Under the pieces are notes generated by a model, which did not search any database, was not told the DNA's origin, and saw nothing but the letters and a program-made list of their open reading frames with translations. The translations under genes were made by a program, and so were the position numbers. Shown one piece after another: positions 39,541-48,487 of a DNA stretch of 64,000 nt. The stretch is from Amycolatopsis pittospori (GTDB lineage Bacteria > Actinomycetota > Actinomycetes > Mycobacteriales > Pseudonocardiaceae): contig NZ_JACBXD010000024.1 of NCBI RefSeq assembly GCF_013870525.1, positions 40,960 through 104,959 of the forward strand. The letters are read 5' to 3'. The stretch's first letter is position 1; each line of letters opens with the position of its first letter.

Positions 39541-39966
39541 CTAGACCTCTATGAGGAGGGTGAACGGACCGTCGTTCACGCTCCGGACCGCCATCATCGC
39601 CCCGAATCGCCCGGTTTCGACCCGTGCGCCGCGTTCGCGCAGGGCCTCGACGACGGCTGTCACGAGCGGCTCGGCCGTTTCTGGCCTGGCGGCCGCGGTC
39701 CACGAGGGACGGCGGCCTTTGCGGGTATCGCCGTAAAGAGTGAACTGGCTTACGACAAGTAGGGGAGCACCGGTGGTGGCACAGGACTCTTCGTCACGAA
39801 GTATGCGAGCTTCGTGCAGTTTGCGTGCCATCGTGGTCGCCTTCGTCACATCGTCGTCGACGTGAATTCCCAGCAGTACCAGCAAACCCGGTTCGCCGAT
39901 GGCGCCGGTCACCTCGTCGTCGACGGTCACGCTCGCTTCCGTGACCCTCGCCACCACCGCTCGCAT
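39541..39966 (-). CDS. dtd: D-aminoacyl-tRNA deacylase
   Basis: The 141-residue protein has both DTD signatures, [16 protein letters not shown] and the NDGPFT version of the Gly-Pro motif. It hydrolyses D-aminoacyl-tRNA and glycyl-tRNA(Ala) for proofreading. Its ATG shares one base with the stop of the upstream methyltransferase gene, so the two are coupled. Confidence 0.93.
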   Translation of the reverse strand: MRAVVARVTEASVTVDDEVTGAIGEPGLLVLLGIHVDDDVTKATTMARKLHEARILRDEESCATTGAPLLVVSQFTLYGDTRKGRRPSWTAAARPETAEPLVTAVVEALRERGARVETGRFGAMMAVRSVNDGPFTLLIEV

Positions 39967-41462
39967 CAGGAAGCCGGAAGGAGCATGCCGTGGCGGACCA
40001 GTTCGCGGACGACGGGCAGCGCGGCGGCGGCCAGCTCCTCCGGTTCGAGACCCTGGGCGGCCGCCAAAAGGATGATCAGGTCCTCCAGGGGCAGCGCACC
40101 CCGGCAGCCGGCGAGCAGCCGCGTCGCGAGTTCGTCGACTTCGTGCGACCAGCCGGGGCCGTCGGTGCGGTGCAGCCGCTGGACGGTCGTGGCCCAGCCC
40201 TCGTCGCCCGGTTCGGCGACGGTCTCCAGCAGGACGCTCTCCGGGACCTGGAAACGGACATCCAGGAGCGAATCACCGTTGGCGCGCAGCCACTCCACCC
40301 GATCCAGCCAGGTGGCCGCCTCGGCGCCGAGCGGGTCGTCGTAGGCCTGGCGCAGGTCCTCGCACACGATCGTCGGTGTCCGACCCGAGGCCCGCCGCAG
40401 GGTGACGAAGCCGAAACCGATGCCCTGGACGTCGTTTTCGGCGAACCAGTCCAGCCAGGCGCCGGATTTCGCGCGACCTTCGGGCGAGCGGGGATCGATC
40501 CCCGCGTCGCGCAGCCATGTACCGACGTACAGGCTCGGATCGGCGATGTCCCGCTGGACGAACCACGCGTCGGTCTCGGCGGGCAGCCAGCGGGTCACCC
40601 GGTCGCCCCAGTCCTCGCCCTCGACGTGCAGCCAGGACGCCAGGAGCTGGCCGGTGCCGCCGTCGTTGAGGAACCCGGGCAGTTGCCGCACCACGAGCGC
40701 GCTGGCGTCGTCACCGGCGAGACCGGAGTCACGGTAGGTGTAGTCCACCCGCGGCGGGCCGACCACGAACGGGGGATTGCAGACGATCTGGTCGAAGCGG
40801 CGCCGCGCGACCGGGGCGAACCATTCACCCTGGAGGAGTTCGACGTCCAGTTCGTTGAGCCGGAACGTGGCCGCGGCGAGGGCGAGAGCGCGGGCCGAGA
40901 GGTCGGTGGCGGTGACCTTCTTCGCGTGGCGGGCGGCGTGCAGGGCCTGGACGCCGTTGCCGGTGCCGAGGTCCAGCAGGCTGCCGACCTCGCGGCGGCT
41001 GGTCGCGCGGATCAGGCTGAGCGACGCGTGCCCGACGCCGAGCACGTGGTCCTCGGGCACGGTCCGGCCCAGGACTTCGGCGTCGAGGTCCGAAACGACC
41101 CACCAGGAGCCCGCGTCGTCGCCGTGCGGGCGGACGTCGAGACCGGCGCGGTAGCCGTCGGTCTCGGGTACGAGCAGCGTCGAGGCGACGGCATCGTCCA
41201 GCGAAAGGGGCGAGAAGGCTGCCTCGACGTCCTTCTCCGGCTCGGTCGAGCCCAGGAGGAACAGCCGGATCAGCGTGCCGAGTTCCCCGGCGTCGCGGGT
41301 GGCGCGGTAGGCGGGTTCGGGCTCGCCCCGGCCGAGCGCGTTCTGGGCGGCGCCGAGGGCGTCGACCACGCCGTCGGCGTCGTAGCCGGTCCGGCGGAAC
41401 GCGTCCCGCAGCCTCGCGCAGACGTCGTCGGACAGTTCGGGGAGGGCCGCTCGTCTACTCAC
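39966..41462 (-). CDS. SAM-dependent methyltransferase with N-terminal accessory domain
   Basis: The 498-residue protein has a Rossmann methyltransferase core with [26 protein letters not shown] and the catalytic-type NPPFVVG, the tetrapeptide of N- or O-methylating enzymes such as HemK and RlmG. Helical regions of about 150 residues lie on both sides and are typical of the actinobacterial DUF7059-type proteins. Coupling to dtd suggests a translation-related target, but this is inference. GTG 41462 lies only 24 bp from the divergent gene. Confidence 0.75.
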   Translation of the reverse strand: MSRRAALPELSDDVCARLRDAFRRTGYDADGVVDALGAAQNALGRGEPEPAYRATRDAGELGTLIRLFLLGSTEPEKDVEAAFSPLSLDDAVASTLLVPETDGYRAGLDVRPHGDDAGSWWVVSDLDAEVLGRTVPEDHVLGVGHASLSLIRATSRREVGSLLDLGTGNGVQALHAARHAKKVTATDLSARALALAAATFRLNELDVELLQGEWFAPVARRRFDQIVCNPPFVVGPPRVDYTYRDSGLAGDDASALVVRQLPGFLNDGGTGQLLASWLHVEGEDWGDRVTRWLPAETDAWFVQRDIADPSLYVGTWLRDAGIDPRSPEGRAKSGAWLDWFAENDVQGIGFGFVTLRRASGRTPTIVCEDLRQAYDDPLGAEAATWLDRVEWLRANGDSLLDVRFQVPESVLLETVAEPGDEGWATTVQRLHRTDGPGWSHEVDELATRLLAGCRGALPLEDLIILLAAAQGLEPEELAAAALPVVRELVRHGMLLPAS

Positions 41463-41486
41463 AGTGGGTAATACTGCCAGGATGAC

Positions 41487-42755
41487 GTGGTGAGCCTCGA
41501 AAGTGTCCTGGCACCGCTGCAGGCGGCGCTGCCCGGATTGGAAGACCTGTACACCGACCTCCACCGTCACCCGGAGCTGTCGTTCGCCGAAACCCGCACC
41601 GCCGCCGAACTGGCCCGGCGCCTGGAGGCCGACGGTTACGAGGTGCACACCGGCATCGGCCGCACCGGTGTCCTGGGCGTGCTGCGCAACGGCCCCGGCC
41701 CGAAGGTGATGCTGCGCGCCGACATCGACGCGCTGCCGGTCGAGGAGAAGACCGGACTGCCGTACGCGAGCACGGCGCGCGGGATCGACGCCGACGGCCG
41801 CGACGTCCCGGTGATGCACGCCTGCGGCCACGACATGCACGCCACCTGGCTCTCCGGCGCCGCCGCGCTGATGGCCGCCGGGCGCAAGCACTGGTCCGGC
41901 ACGCTCATGGTCGTCTTCCAGCCGGGGGAGGAGGCCGGGGACGGCGCTGTCGGGATGGTTCGCGACGGGGTCTTCGAGCCCGCCGGCAAACCCGACGTCG
42001 TCCTCGGCCAGCATGTCGTACCCGGTCCGGCGGGCTGGGTGCTGACCAGGCCCGGTGTGATCATGGCGGCCACCGACGCGCTCCGCGTCACCCTGCACGG
42101 CCGGGGCGGGCACGGTTCGCGCCCGGAGACGACCGTGGATCCCGCGGTGCTCGCCGCGTCCGTGGTGCTCAAACTGCAGACGATCGTCTCGCGGGAGATC
42201 TCCGCGACCGAGTCGGCGGTGGTGACCGTCGGATCGCTGCACGTCGGCACCGCGCACAACATCATCGCCGACCACGCCGTGCTCGAGGTCAACATCCGGT
42301 CGTTCGACCAGGCGGTGCGGGAGAAGGTCGTCGCGGCGGTCGAGCGGATCGTGCACGGCGAGGCGGCCACCGCGGGCGCGCCGAAGCCGCCGGAGATCGA
42401 GCGCATCGGCGCTTTCCCGGTGACCGAGAACGACGACACGGTCACCGAAGAACTCACCGCCGCCTTCCGCGAGCACTTCGGCGAGGGCCGCGTCATGCCC
42501 GCGCCGCTGGTCACCGGCAGCGAGGACTTCAGCGAATTCGGCCGCGCCGCCGGGGTGCCGTCGGTGTTCTGGCTGGTCGGCGGGCTGGACGAAGGGAAGG
42601 TCATCGCCGCGATGACCGCCGGGCGGTTCGAACAGGACATCCCGTCGAACCACTCACCGCTGTTCGCGCCGATCCCGCATCCGACCCTTTCGGCCGGTGT
42701 CGAAACGCTCGTGGTCGCGGCTTGGCACCGGCTGACCCACCCGGGTGTCCGTTGA
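41487..42755 (+). CDS. M20 family amidohydrolase/peptidase
   Basis: The 422-residue protein has metal-ligand motifs ACGHDMHAT and FQPGEEAGDGA, a dimerisation domain (about 190-300) and a C-terminal His region. It matches the amidohydrolase branch (hippurate hydrolase, IAA-amino acid hydrolase, HmrA-like). It hydrolyses N-acyl amino acids; the substrate is unknown. Confidence 0.88.
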   Translation: MVSLESVLAPLQAALPGLEDLYTDLHRHPELSFAETRTAAELARRLEADGYEVHTGIGRTGVLGVLRNGPGPKVMLRADIDALPVEEKTGLPYASTARGIDADGRDVPVMHACGHDMHATWLSGAAALMAAGRKHWSGTLMVVFQPGEEAGDGAVGMVRDGVFEPAGKPDVVLGQHVVPGPAGWVLTRPGVIMAATDALRVTLHGRGGHGSRPETTVDPAVLAASVVLKLQTIVSREISATESAVVTVGSLHVGTAHNIIADHAVLEVNIRSFDQAVREKVVAAVERIVHGEAATAGAPKPPEIERIGAFPVTENDDTVTEELTAAFREHFGEGRVMPAPLVTGSEDFSEFGRAAGVPSVFWLVGGLDEGKVIAAMTAGRFEQDIPSNHSPLFAPIPHPTLSAGVETLVVAAWHRLTHPGVR

Positions 42756-42793
42756 GCCCGGCGAGTGGGAGCATGGAAGCCGGAGGTGGTGCT

Positions 42794-43126
42794 GTGAACG
42801 CGCCCGCCCACGGTCCCGAACCGAGGGAACCCGCTCCGGTGCTGATCACCGAAGCCGCCCCGTCCTACGAAGACCAGCTCGCCAAACGGAAGCGGAAATA
42901 CATCATCATGATGTCGTTCCGCATCCCGTGCCTCATCCTCGCCGGGATCTTCTACCAGACCTGGTGGCTGGCGCTGGCGCTGATCGCGATCTCGATCCCG
43001 CTGCCGTGGATCGCCGTCCTGGTGGCCAACGACCGGCCGCCGCGCAAGAGCGAGTCCGTCAACCGCTACCAGGCCGAACCGACCCGGATCGAAGGCGGCG
43101 GACACCAGGTCATCGACGGCGGCTGA
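42794..43126 (+). CDS. DUF3099 membrane protein
   Basis: The 110-residue protein starts with LITEAAPSYEDQLAKRKRKYI, the DUF3099 signature, followed by two membrane helices (about 40-57 and 61-78) and a short cytoplasmic tail. Function unknown, actinobacteria-specific. GTG 42794 is preferred because GGAGGTG lies six bases upstream. Confidence 0.82.
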   Translation: MNAPAHGPEPREPAPVLITEAAPSYEDQLAKRKRKYIIMMSFRIPCLILAGIFYQTWWLALALIAISIPLPWIAVLVANDRPPRKSESVNRYQAEPTRIEGGGHQVIDGG

Positions 43127-43139
43127 CCCGTTTCGCTCG

Positions 43140-43194
43140 TGCCATGAACGGCCCGTTACTTGCAAATTTTGCAAGTAACGGGCCGTTCATGGCA
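43140..43194. repeat. Family A palindrome, copy 4
   Basis: The 55-bp copy reads TGCCATG...CATGGCA, a paired change relative to TGCTATG...CATAGCA, with perfect 27-bp arms. It starts 14 bases after the DUF3099 stop. Confidence 0.9.
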
Positions 43195-43235
43195 CTTTGG
43201 GCCAAAGTCGCGTGAGCGTGTCCGCGACGACCCCT

Positions 43236-43400
43236 GTGCGGAGATGGACGGCACGCGTGTCCGAACGGACGTCATACGTGATCAGACGGACGGCACCCGT
43301 GATCAGATGGACGTCACACCCGTAGCCGGAGCTCGCGGCGTGCCGTCCGTCTGATCACGCGTGACGTCCGTCCAATCACGCGTGACGTCCGTCTGATCAC
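43236..43400. repeat. Family E: opposing arrays of 21-bp units
   Basis: Four tandem 21-bp units in one direction (43236, 43257, 43278, 43299) are followed after 18 bp by three units in the other direction (43338-43358, 43359-43379, 43380-43400). The shared unit contains GCGTGACGTCCGTC and ends in TGATCAC. Units differ at a few positions. The arrays fill the gap between the family A element and the convergent PfkB gene. Confidence 0.85.
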
Positions 43401-43406
43401 GCGGTA

Positions 43407-44288
43407 CTAGGGCTGCGGGCCGACCTTCGCGACCGCGCGGGCGCCGAGACGCGTACCGGCGCGAAGCACCTCAACGGTCGACTCGCCGCGAAGCCACGCA
43501 GCCAGCACGCCGGCGTCGAAGGCGTCCCCGGCGCCGGTGGAGTCGACGCACTCCGCGGGCTGCGAAGGCACCGAGGTGATGGTGCCGCCCGCGTCGACCC
43601 AGCTGGCGCCGTCGAGGCCGGCGGTGACCACGACCTCGCCCACGTAGTCCAGCAGTTCCTTCGCCGCCGCCGGATCGCTCGACCCGGTCAGCGCGACCAG
43701 TTCGCTGGTGTTGGGCATCAGCAGGTCGACGCCGCGGACGTCTTCGAGGAACTGCGCCGGATCGGTGATCAGCGTCGCCGCCTGCGGGTCGACCGACGTC
43801 GTCAGCCCGGCCTTCTTCGCCGCGGCCAGCGAGGCGAGCGCCGCGGGCCGTGACGACGGGTACAGCAGGACGTAACCCGAGAGATGCAGGTGGCTCGCGC
43901 CGCTCAGCGCCTGTTCGGTGATGTCCTCGGGGCTGAACCTCGCGTTCGCGCCGCGGTCGGCGAGCATGCTGCGTTCACCGTCGCCGTCCACGAGTACGAC
44001 GACGCAGAACGTCGGCTCTTCGGGATCGACGGCGAACTCGCAGCGGACGCCGGCCGCCTCCAGTTCGCCCTTCACCATGCGGCCGCCGGAATCGTCGCCG
44101 ATGCGCGCGATCAGCGTGGTCTCCGCGCCCTCGGCGCGCAGCCACAGCGCGGTGTTCGCGCCCGCGCCGCCACTGGTGAAGTGGACCTTCGCGCGGATGT
44201 CGCCGCCGTGCGGGATCGGGCCTTCGTGCCGCGCGACGACGTCGAGGCCGACGTCGCCCACGACGACAATGCCGCTCATGCCGCTCAT
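43407..44288 (-). CDS. psuK: PfkB family carbohydrate kinase, likely pseudouridine kinase
   Basis: The 293-residue ribokinase-family protein has the N-terminal GGAGANTALWL motif and the C-terminal catalytic DSTGAGDAFDAG (anion hole and Asp base). Four-base overlap with psuG suggests the kinase that makes pseudouridine 5'-phosphate for PsuG. PfkB specificity is hard to read from sequence, so the symbol is tentative. Confidence 0.75.
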   Translation of the reverse strand: MSGMSGIVVVGDVGLDVVARHEGPIPHGGDIRAKVHFTSGGAGANTALWLRAEGAETTLIARIGDDSGGRMVKGELEAAGVRCEFAVDPEEPTFCVVVLVDGDGERSMLADRGANARFSPEDITEQALSGASHLHLSGYVLLYPSSRPAALASLAAAKKAGLTTSVDPQAATLITDPAQFLEDVRGVDLLMPNTSELVALTGSSDPAAAKELLDYVGEVVVTAGLDGASWVDAGGTITSVPSQPAECVDSTGAGDAFDAGVLAAWLRGESTVEVLRAGTRLGARAVAKVGPQP

Positions 44289-45202
44289 GCCGCACTCCCA
44301 GCGAGCGCGACAGCCACTTCGGTGGCCAGTTTCGCGTTGGACAGCACCAGCGCTTCGTTCGCGTCGAGGCTCACGCCGCCGCTCGCGGTGTGGAAGTGCT
44401 CCAGCAGGACCGGCGTGACGTCCTTGCCGTGGACCCCTTGCGCCCGCAGGAGTTCCAGCCCTTCGGCGAGCAGCCGGTCGTGCAGTTCCCTGTCCATTTC
44501 GGACGCTTCCGGAATCGGGTTCGCCAGCAGTACGCCGGATTCGGCGTGCGCGCGGTGCGCGGCGATGACCGCCGCGGCCTGCACGGCGTCGTCGACCCGC
44601 CACGGCACCTCGAAACCGGAGGAGCGGAGGTAGAACGCCGGGAACTCGGCGGTGCGGTATCCCAGCACGGGCACCGAGTTGGTCTCCAGCACTTCGAGCG
44701 TCGCGGCGATGTCGAGTACCGACTTCACGCCGGAGCAGACGACCGTGGTCGGCACCTTCGCGAGCACGCCGAGGTCCGCCGAGACGTCCCAGCTCTGTGC
44801 CGCCCCCTGGTGCACGCCGCCGAGGCCGCCGGTGGCGAACATGCCGATCCCGGCCGCGGCGGCCAGCGCCGCGGTACTGGCGACCGTCGTCGCCCCGGAG
44901 CGGCCGAGACCGACGGCCGGCCCGATGTCGCGCAGGGAGAGCTTGTCCAGATCCGCGCCGGGCGCGCAGACGCGCTCCAGCTGCTCGCCGGTGAGGCCGA
45001 CCAGGGGGACGCCGTCGAGGACGGCGATGGTCGCGGGCACGGCGCCGCCGTCCCGCACGACCTGCTCCAGCCGGCGGGCGACGTCGAGGTTGCGGCCGGG
45101 TGGGAGACCGTGGGAGAGGATGGTGCTCTCCAGCGCGACGACGGGATCACCGTCGCCGAGGGCGGAGGCGACCTCTTCGTGAAGGGACAGTTGCGGAGTC
45201 AC
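44285..45202 (-). CDS. psuG: Pseudouridine-5'-phosphate glycosidase
   Basis: The 305-residue protein carries PsuG landmarks: ALESTILSHGLP near the start, MFATGGLGGVHQGA and CSGVKSVLDIAATLEVLET in the middle, then YRTAEFPAFY. It cleaves the C-C glycosidic bond of pseudouridine phosphate to uracil and ribose 5-phosphate. It starts nine bases after the HD gene. Confidence 0.92.
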   Translation of the reverse strand: MTPQLSLHEEVASALGDGDPVVALESTILSHGLPPGRNLDVARRLEQVVRDGGAVPATIAVLDGVPLVGLTGEQLERVCAPGADLDKLSLRDIGPAVGLGRSGATTVASTAALAAAAGIGMFATGGLGGVHQGAAQSWDVSADLGVLAKVPTTVVCSGVKSVLDIAATLEVLETNSVPVLGYRTAEFPAFYLRSSGFEVPWRVDDAVQAAAVIAAHRAHAESGVLLANPIPEASEMDRELHDRLLAEGLELLRAQGVHGKDVTPVLLEHFHTASGGVSLDANEALVLSNAKLATEVAVALAGSAA

Positions 45203-45211
45203 GGACGAACA

Positions 45212-45856
45212 TCATCGGTGATGTGGGTCCGCGTCATGCCATCGGGTCAGTTCGCCCGCGAGGTTCTCCCGCGCCCTGCTCTCCCAGCGTGCCCGCGCGA
45301 TCTCGCTGCGGTACAGCCGCGGCCGGGCCAGCAGCTTCCGCAGGACGGCGACGCGTCCGGCGCGCCAGTCTTCGTCGGAGTAGATCGAGTACTCCTCGCG
45401 GACACCGTTCGCGTACTCCTCGTAGGCCTCGGGCGAAGCGCCGAGGATCGCCAGGTCGGCGTCGAGCAGCGAAGTGGCCAGGCGGTCGTCGCCCGGAGCG
45501 TCGTGCGTGATCGTGGCGAGGACCAGTTCCTCCGCGCGGGTGATGTCGGCCTCGGCCACCCGGGCGTTGGTGAGCTCGTCACGGGTCCACGCCGCGCTGG
45601 CCCGTTCGTCCTCACCGGGCCGGGCGTCGTAGACGACGTCGTGCGTCCACGCGGCGATGGCGACGAGGGCTCGTTCGCGAGCGCTCAACCCGAAGGCGAC
45701 GGCGAGGGCTCCGCTGTCGCGGGCGACGGCGGCGGCGTGCCGGAGGTCGTGGTAGCGCCGGTGCGGTTCGCGGTAGCGGGTTTCGAGGTCGGTCCACGCC
45801 ACGGCGGCGATCCGGTGGTCGCCACCGAGCCGGGCGACCGCGACGGCCCAGCTCAT
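45212..45856 (-). CDS. HD-domain metal-dependent phosphohydrolase
   Basis: The 214-residue protein has HD-type motifs: YHDLRHAA for the first His pair, then WTHDVVYD for the His-Asp, and a later Asp (SLLDADLAILG). It matches the COG4339 type of predicted nucleotide phosphohydrolases. Coupled on both sides in the psu operon (ATGA overlap upstream, 9-bp gap downstream), it may act on a nucleotide in the same salvage route, but no substrate is known. Confidence 0.8.
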   Translation of the reverse strand: MSWAVAVARLGGDHRIAAVAWTDLETRYREPHRRYHDLRHAAAVARDSGALAVAFGLSARERALVAIAAWTHDVVYDARPGEDERASAAWTRDELTNARVAEADITRAEELVLATITHDAPGDDRLATSLLDADLAILGASPEAYEEYANGVREEYSIYSDEDWRAGRVAVLRKLLARPRLYRSEIARARWESRARENLAGELTRWHDADPHHR

Positions 45857-46353
45857 GCCGGGAACACCCAGCGTGTGGGGGAACCCGAGAAGTCCTTCTC
45901 CAGCATGCCGAACACCTTTCGTGGCCGGACCCGGATCGACGCGCTCGAAGCCGGGCCGAGCATGTCCATCCCGTATGTGGTCTTGTACTTGGTGTTCACG
46001 GCGCCGAGGAAGGTCCGTATCGCGTCGAGGTCGGTGACGATCTCGGCCGGGCCTTCGAGCACCACGGGCTCGTAGGGATCGTCCGTCGACACCGAGACCG
46101 CGGAACCGGCGGCGACGTTGCGTGCCTTGGCCGAGCCCAGCGACGAGGAGAACCACAGCGCGTCCCCGGTCCACGCCGCCCACACCGGCATCAGGTGCGG
46201 ACGGCCGGCGGGGGTGACCGTCGCCACCCAGTAGTCGTGCGAGTCCCGAAGCCGGGTCTCCGCCCAGGACCAGGGCAGCAGACCGGTACTTTCACCGGCG
46301 GGGGCGATCCCGTAGCCCGGCATGTACGGCCTGGTCGCCGACGGTTCCGCCAT
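45853..46353 (-). CDS. PPOX-class (split-barrel) flavin/F420-binding protein
   Basis: The 166-residue protein has the split-barrel fold, with WVATVTPAGRPHLMPVWAAW, LWFSSSLGSAKARN and VVLEGPAEI. This pattern is frequent in the F420-binding PPOX proteins of actinobacteria. It is the first of four tightly packed genes ending with the pseudouridine pair; the functional link is unknown. Confidence 0.8.
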   Translation of the reverse strand: MAEPSATRPYMPGYGIAPAGESTGLLPWSWAETRLRDSHDYWVATVTPAGRPHLMPVWAAWTGDALWFSSSLGSAKARNVAAGSAVSVSTDDPYEPVVLEGPAEIVTDLDAIRTFLGAVNTKYKTTYGMDMLGPASSASIRVRPRKVFGMLEKDFSGSPTRWVFPA

Positions 46354-46368
46354 AGCGCCCTCCCGTGC

Positions 46369-47175
46369 TCAGTCGAAGATCCCTCGTGCTTTGGCCACCT
46401 CATGCAGCCAGCCCTCGATCTGAGGTTCCCACTTGACCCGCTCCAGCGCGGCGTGGTCGACCTTGAACAGGCCGAGGAACTCCTGTCCGCGCCCGCCGAA
46501 GCCGCCGCTCTTGGAGACCCGGACCCGTTTGGTCACCTCCAGCACGACCTGCGTTTCCGCGGCCGACGACAGGAAGGTCACCGCCACGGAGGTGAAGACG
46601 CTCGCGAACCGCTGTGACGGCGTGAAGCGGATCTCCTGGAAGAACGGCAGCTGCTGGGTCGCGCCGTTGATCCGGCCGCGTTCCAGGACGGCTTCGCGGA
46701 AGACGAACCCGATCCGGCTGAACGCGTCGAGGATCCGCTTCTGCGCGGGCAGCGGCTCGATCGCGGCGCCGTCGACGTCAACCGGGTCGGTGACGGAGTT
46801 CGCGATGTCGAGGCTGGTCTGCAGGCCGACGGCCATCCCGTGCAGCGGTTTGCCGAAGACGCTGGAGATCGGCGTCTCCCACGGCAGCGCGACCTCGAAC
46901 GGGATGCGGACCTGCTGGCCCGGCGCGATCCGCTCGCTGCCGGCCAGCTGCTGGGCGCCGAACTCGAGGTCCTCGACCTTCGTTTCGCGTTCGCCCGGGA
47001 TCTGGACGCGGGCGAGCAGCTTCACCGAGAGACCGTTGATCTCTTGATCGACTTCGCCGCCGAGCAGCAGGACCTCGCCGCGCAGGGGGCGGCCGGGGGA
47101 GACCGAGCGGTCGAGCAGCCGGGCGTCGATCTTCGCTCCGCCCGAACCGAATGTCGCGAGCACCTTCTGGAACAT
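46369..47175 (-). CDS. Sporulation-control protein Spo0M family
   Basis: The 268-residue protein matches Spo0M: MFQKVLATFGSGGAKIDARL at the start, two arrestin-like beta domains, and a helical acidic end. In Bacillus Spo0M affects sporulation and cell division; actinobacterial roles are unclear. It lies 15 bp upstream of the PPOX gene and could share the operon promoter. Confidence 0.87.
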   Translation of the reverse strand: MFQKVLATFGSGGAKIDARLLDRSVSPGRPLRGEVLLLGGEVDQEINGLSVKLLARVQIPGERETKVEDLEFGAQQLAGSERIAPGQQVRIPFEVALPWETPISSVFGKPLHGMAVGLQTSLDIANSVTDPVDVDGAAIEPLPAQKRILDAFSRIGFVFREAVLERGRINGATQQLPFFQEIRFTPSQRFASVFTSVAVTFLSSAAETQVVLEVTKRVRVSKSGGFGGRGQEFLGLFKVDHAALERVKWEPQIEGWLHEVAKARGIFD

Positions 47176-47233
47176 GGGCGAGATCCTGCCAGGTCGCCGG
47201 TGTGCGCAGGAGGATTTGAGGCATTATGGACGG

Positions 47234-47476
47234 GTGAGCACACAGACCCTTCCGAAGCCGGATACCCGTCCTGAGGGCACCGACGGCACCGATGACGACG
47301 CGCCGAAGATGTTCCACTATGTGCGGAAGAACAAGATCGCCGAAAGCGCGGTCATGGGCACGCACGTGGTGGCGCTGTGCGGCGAGGTCTTCCCGGTGAC
47401 GAAGTCGGCCAAGCCCGGATCGCCGGTCTGCCCGGACTGCAAGAAGATCTACGACGGTCTCAAGCCGGGCGACTGA
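47234..47476 (+). CDS. DUF3039 protein
   Basis: The 80-residue protein has the DUF3039 core MFHYVRKNKIAESAVMGTHVVALCGEVF and a zinc-ribbon-like tail, C-P-D-C-K-K near residue 70, after a Cys in LCGE. It is widespread in actinobacteria and uncharacterised. GTG 47234 gives the family length. Confidence 0.85.
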   Translation: MSTQTLPKPDTRPEGTDGTDDDAPKMFHYVRKNKIAESAVMGTHVVALCGEVFPVTKSAKPGSPVCPDCKKIYDGLKPGD

Positions 47477-47599
47477 CACGCCGACGTCCGGTGTCCGAAA
47501 CCGGACAAAATCTGAAAATCCTTCACATGGCGGCTGCCCGTCCCGGTCTTCGCTGGTAATCAGTACCCGCCAGCGAAAACCCGCCGGGACGGAGCCTTC

Positions 47600-48436
47600 A
47601 TGCGTAGAACCGGGATCGTGCTCGCCATCGCCGCGTTGGTCGCGGTGTTCTCACCCGCCGCCGCGCAGGCCGTGACAGGCTGGACGACGGTCGGTTCGGA
47701 CAACGCCCGCCCGCTCGACGAGGGCCAGGGCCTGGCCACCATCGAACGGCCGTCCGGGACCATCTACCGCTACACCGGCATCGCGACCGTCCCGGTCGAC
47801 CTGTCCTCGAAGGGCTGGGGCCACGTCGGCGACCCGGGCTCGGCCCAGGGCTGGTACGTCGAGCCGTACCAGCGCGACGACCGCGGCGCGAAACTCTTCC
47901 GCGTCCAAGCACCCGACGGAACCTGGGCGAACTACACGCACGCCCTGGAATCGTGGGAAGCGAACAACAACTCGTTCTCGGCCGTGACGCCCGACGCGCG
48001 CTGGATGGTCGCCGGCGAGTGGGGCACGATGGACCGCTTCCTGGTGCACCCGATGCCGGGCGTCGCGCATACGAACCCGTCGGCGAACCTGCCGTACTCG
48101 TCCGCGATCAGGCTCGACAGGCCGGTGCGGGACATCCAGGGCTGCGACTTCGCCACCGCGACGCGTCTCCTGTGCTCCTCCGACGACCCCGAGGGATCGC
48201 TGTTCGGGACGACCAAACCGCTCCTGCAGGTGGATCTCTCCGGTCCCGTGGGCGGTTCCGACGTGACCGGGCGGGTGACGTCGCTCGGTCAGCTGCCGCT
48301 GCAGAGCACCTGCGGCGGCAACTTCGAGACCGAGGGCGTCGACGTCGCCGCGGACGGGATGTTGCGGGTCGTGGTGCTGTCGCCGTCGTGGTGCGTGGCC
48401 TTCGACAGCAAGACTTGGCGGTTCCGGAAGGCGTAG
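47600..48436 (+). CDS. Secreted protein of unknown function
   Basis: The 278-residue protein has a typical Sec signal peptide (about 1-24, ending AAAQA) and a beta-rich mature part with repeated W, Y and G, such as YRYTGIATVPVDLSSKGWGHVG. Four Cys residues occur in the second half. It resembles a beta-propeller-like secreted protein, but no family is recognised. GGGACGGAG precedes ATG 47600. Confidence 0.7.
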   Translation: MRRTGIVLAIAALVAVFSPAAAQAVTGWTTVGSDNARPLDEGQGLATIERPSGTIYRYTGIATVPVDLSSKGWGHVGDPGSAQGWYVEPYQRDDRGAKLFRVQAPDGTWANYTHALESWEANNNSFSAVTPDARWMVAGEWGTMDRFLVHPMPGVAHTNPSANLPYSSAIRLDRPVRDIQGCDFATATRLLCSSDDPEGSLFGTTKPLLQVDLSGPVGGSDVTGRVTSLGQLPLQSTCGGNFETEGVDVAADGMLRVVVLSPSWCVAFDSKTWRFRKA

Positions 48437-48437
48437 G

Positions 48438-48485
48438 GCTCGTGAGTGATTTGGGTCGTTAGAACGACCCAAATCACTCACGAGC
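48438..48485. repeat. Family D palindrome with core variant 2
   Basis: Perfect 23-bp arms (GCTCGTGAGTGATTTGGG...) surround AG at the convergent junction before the RND gene. The outer stem TCGTGAGTG and the apical GTTAGAAC are shared with 54914-54961, while the core ATTTGGGTC differs. Confidence 0.9.
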
Positions 48486-48487
48486 TC

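Noticed and set aside
39966..42653. 895-residue methyltransferase fusion
   Set aside because: The upstream half lies opposite the M20 gene; homology begins after GTG 41462.
43236..43400. CRISPR array
   Set aside because: Units are contiguous 21-mers without spacers, occur in both orientations, and no cas genes are near.
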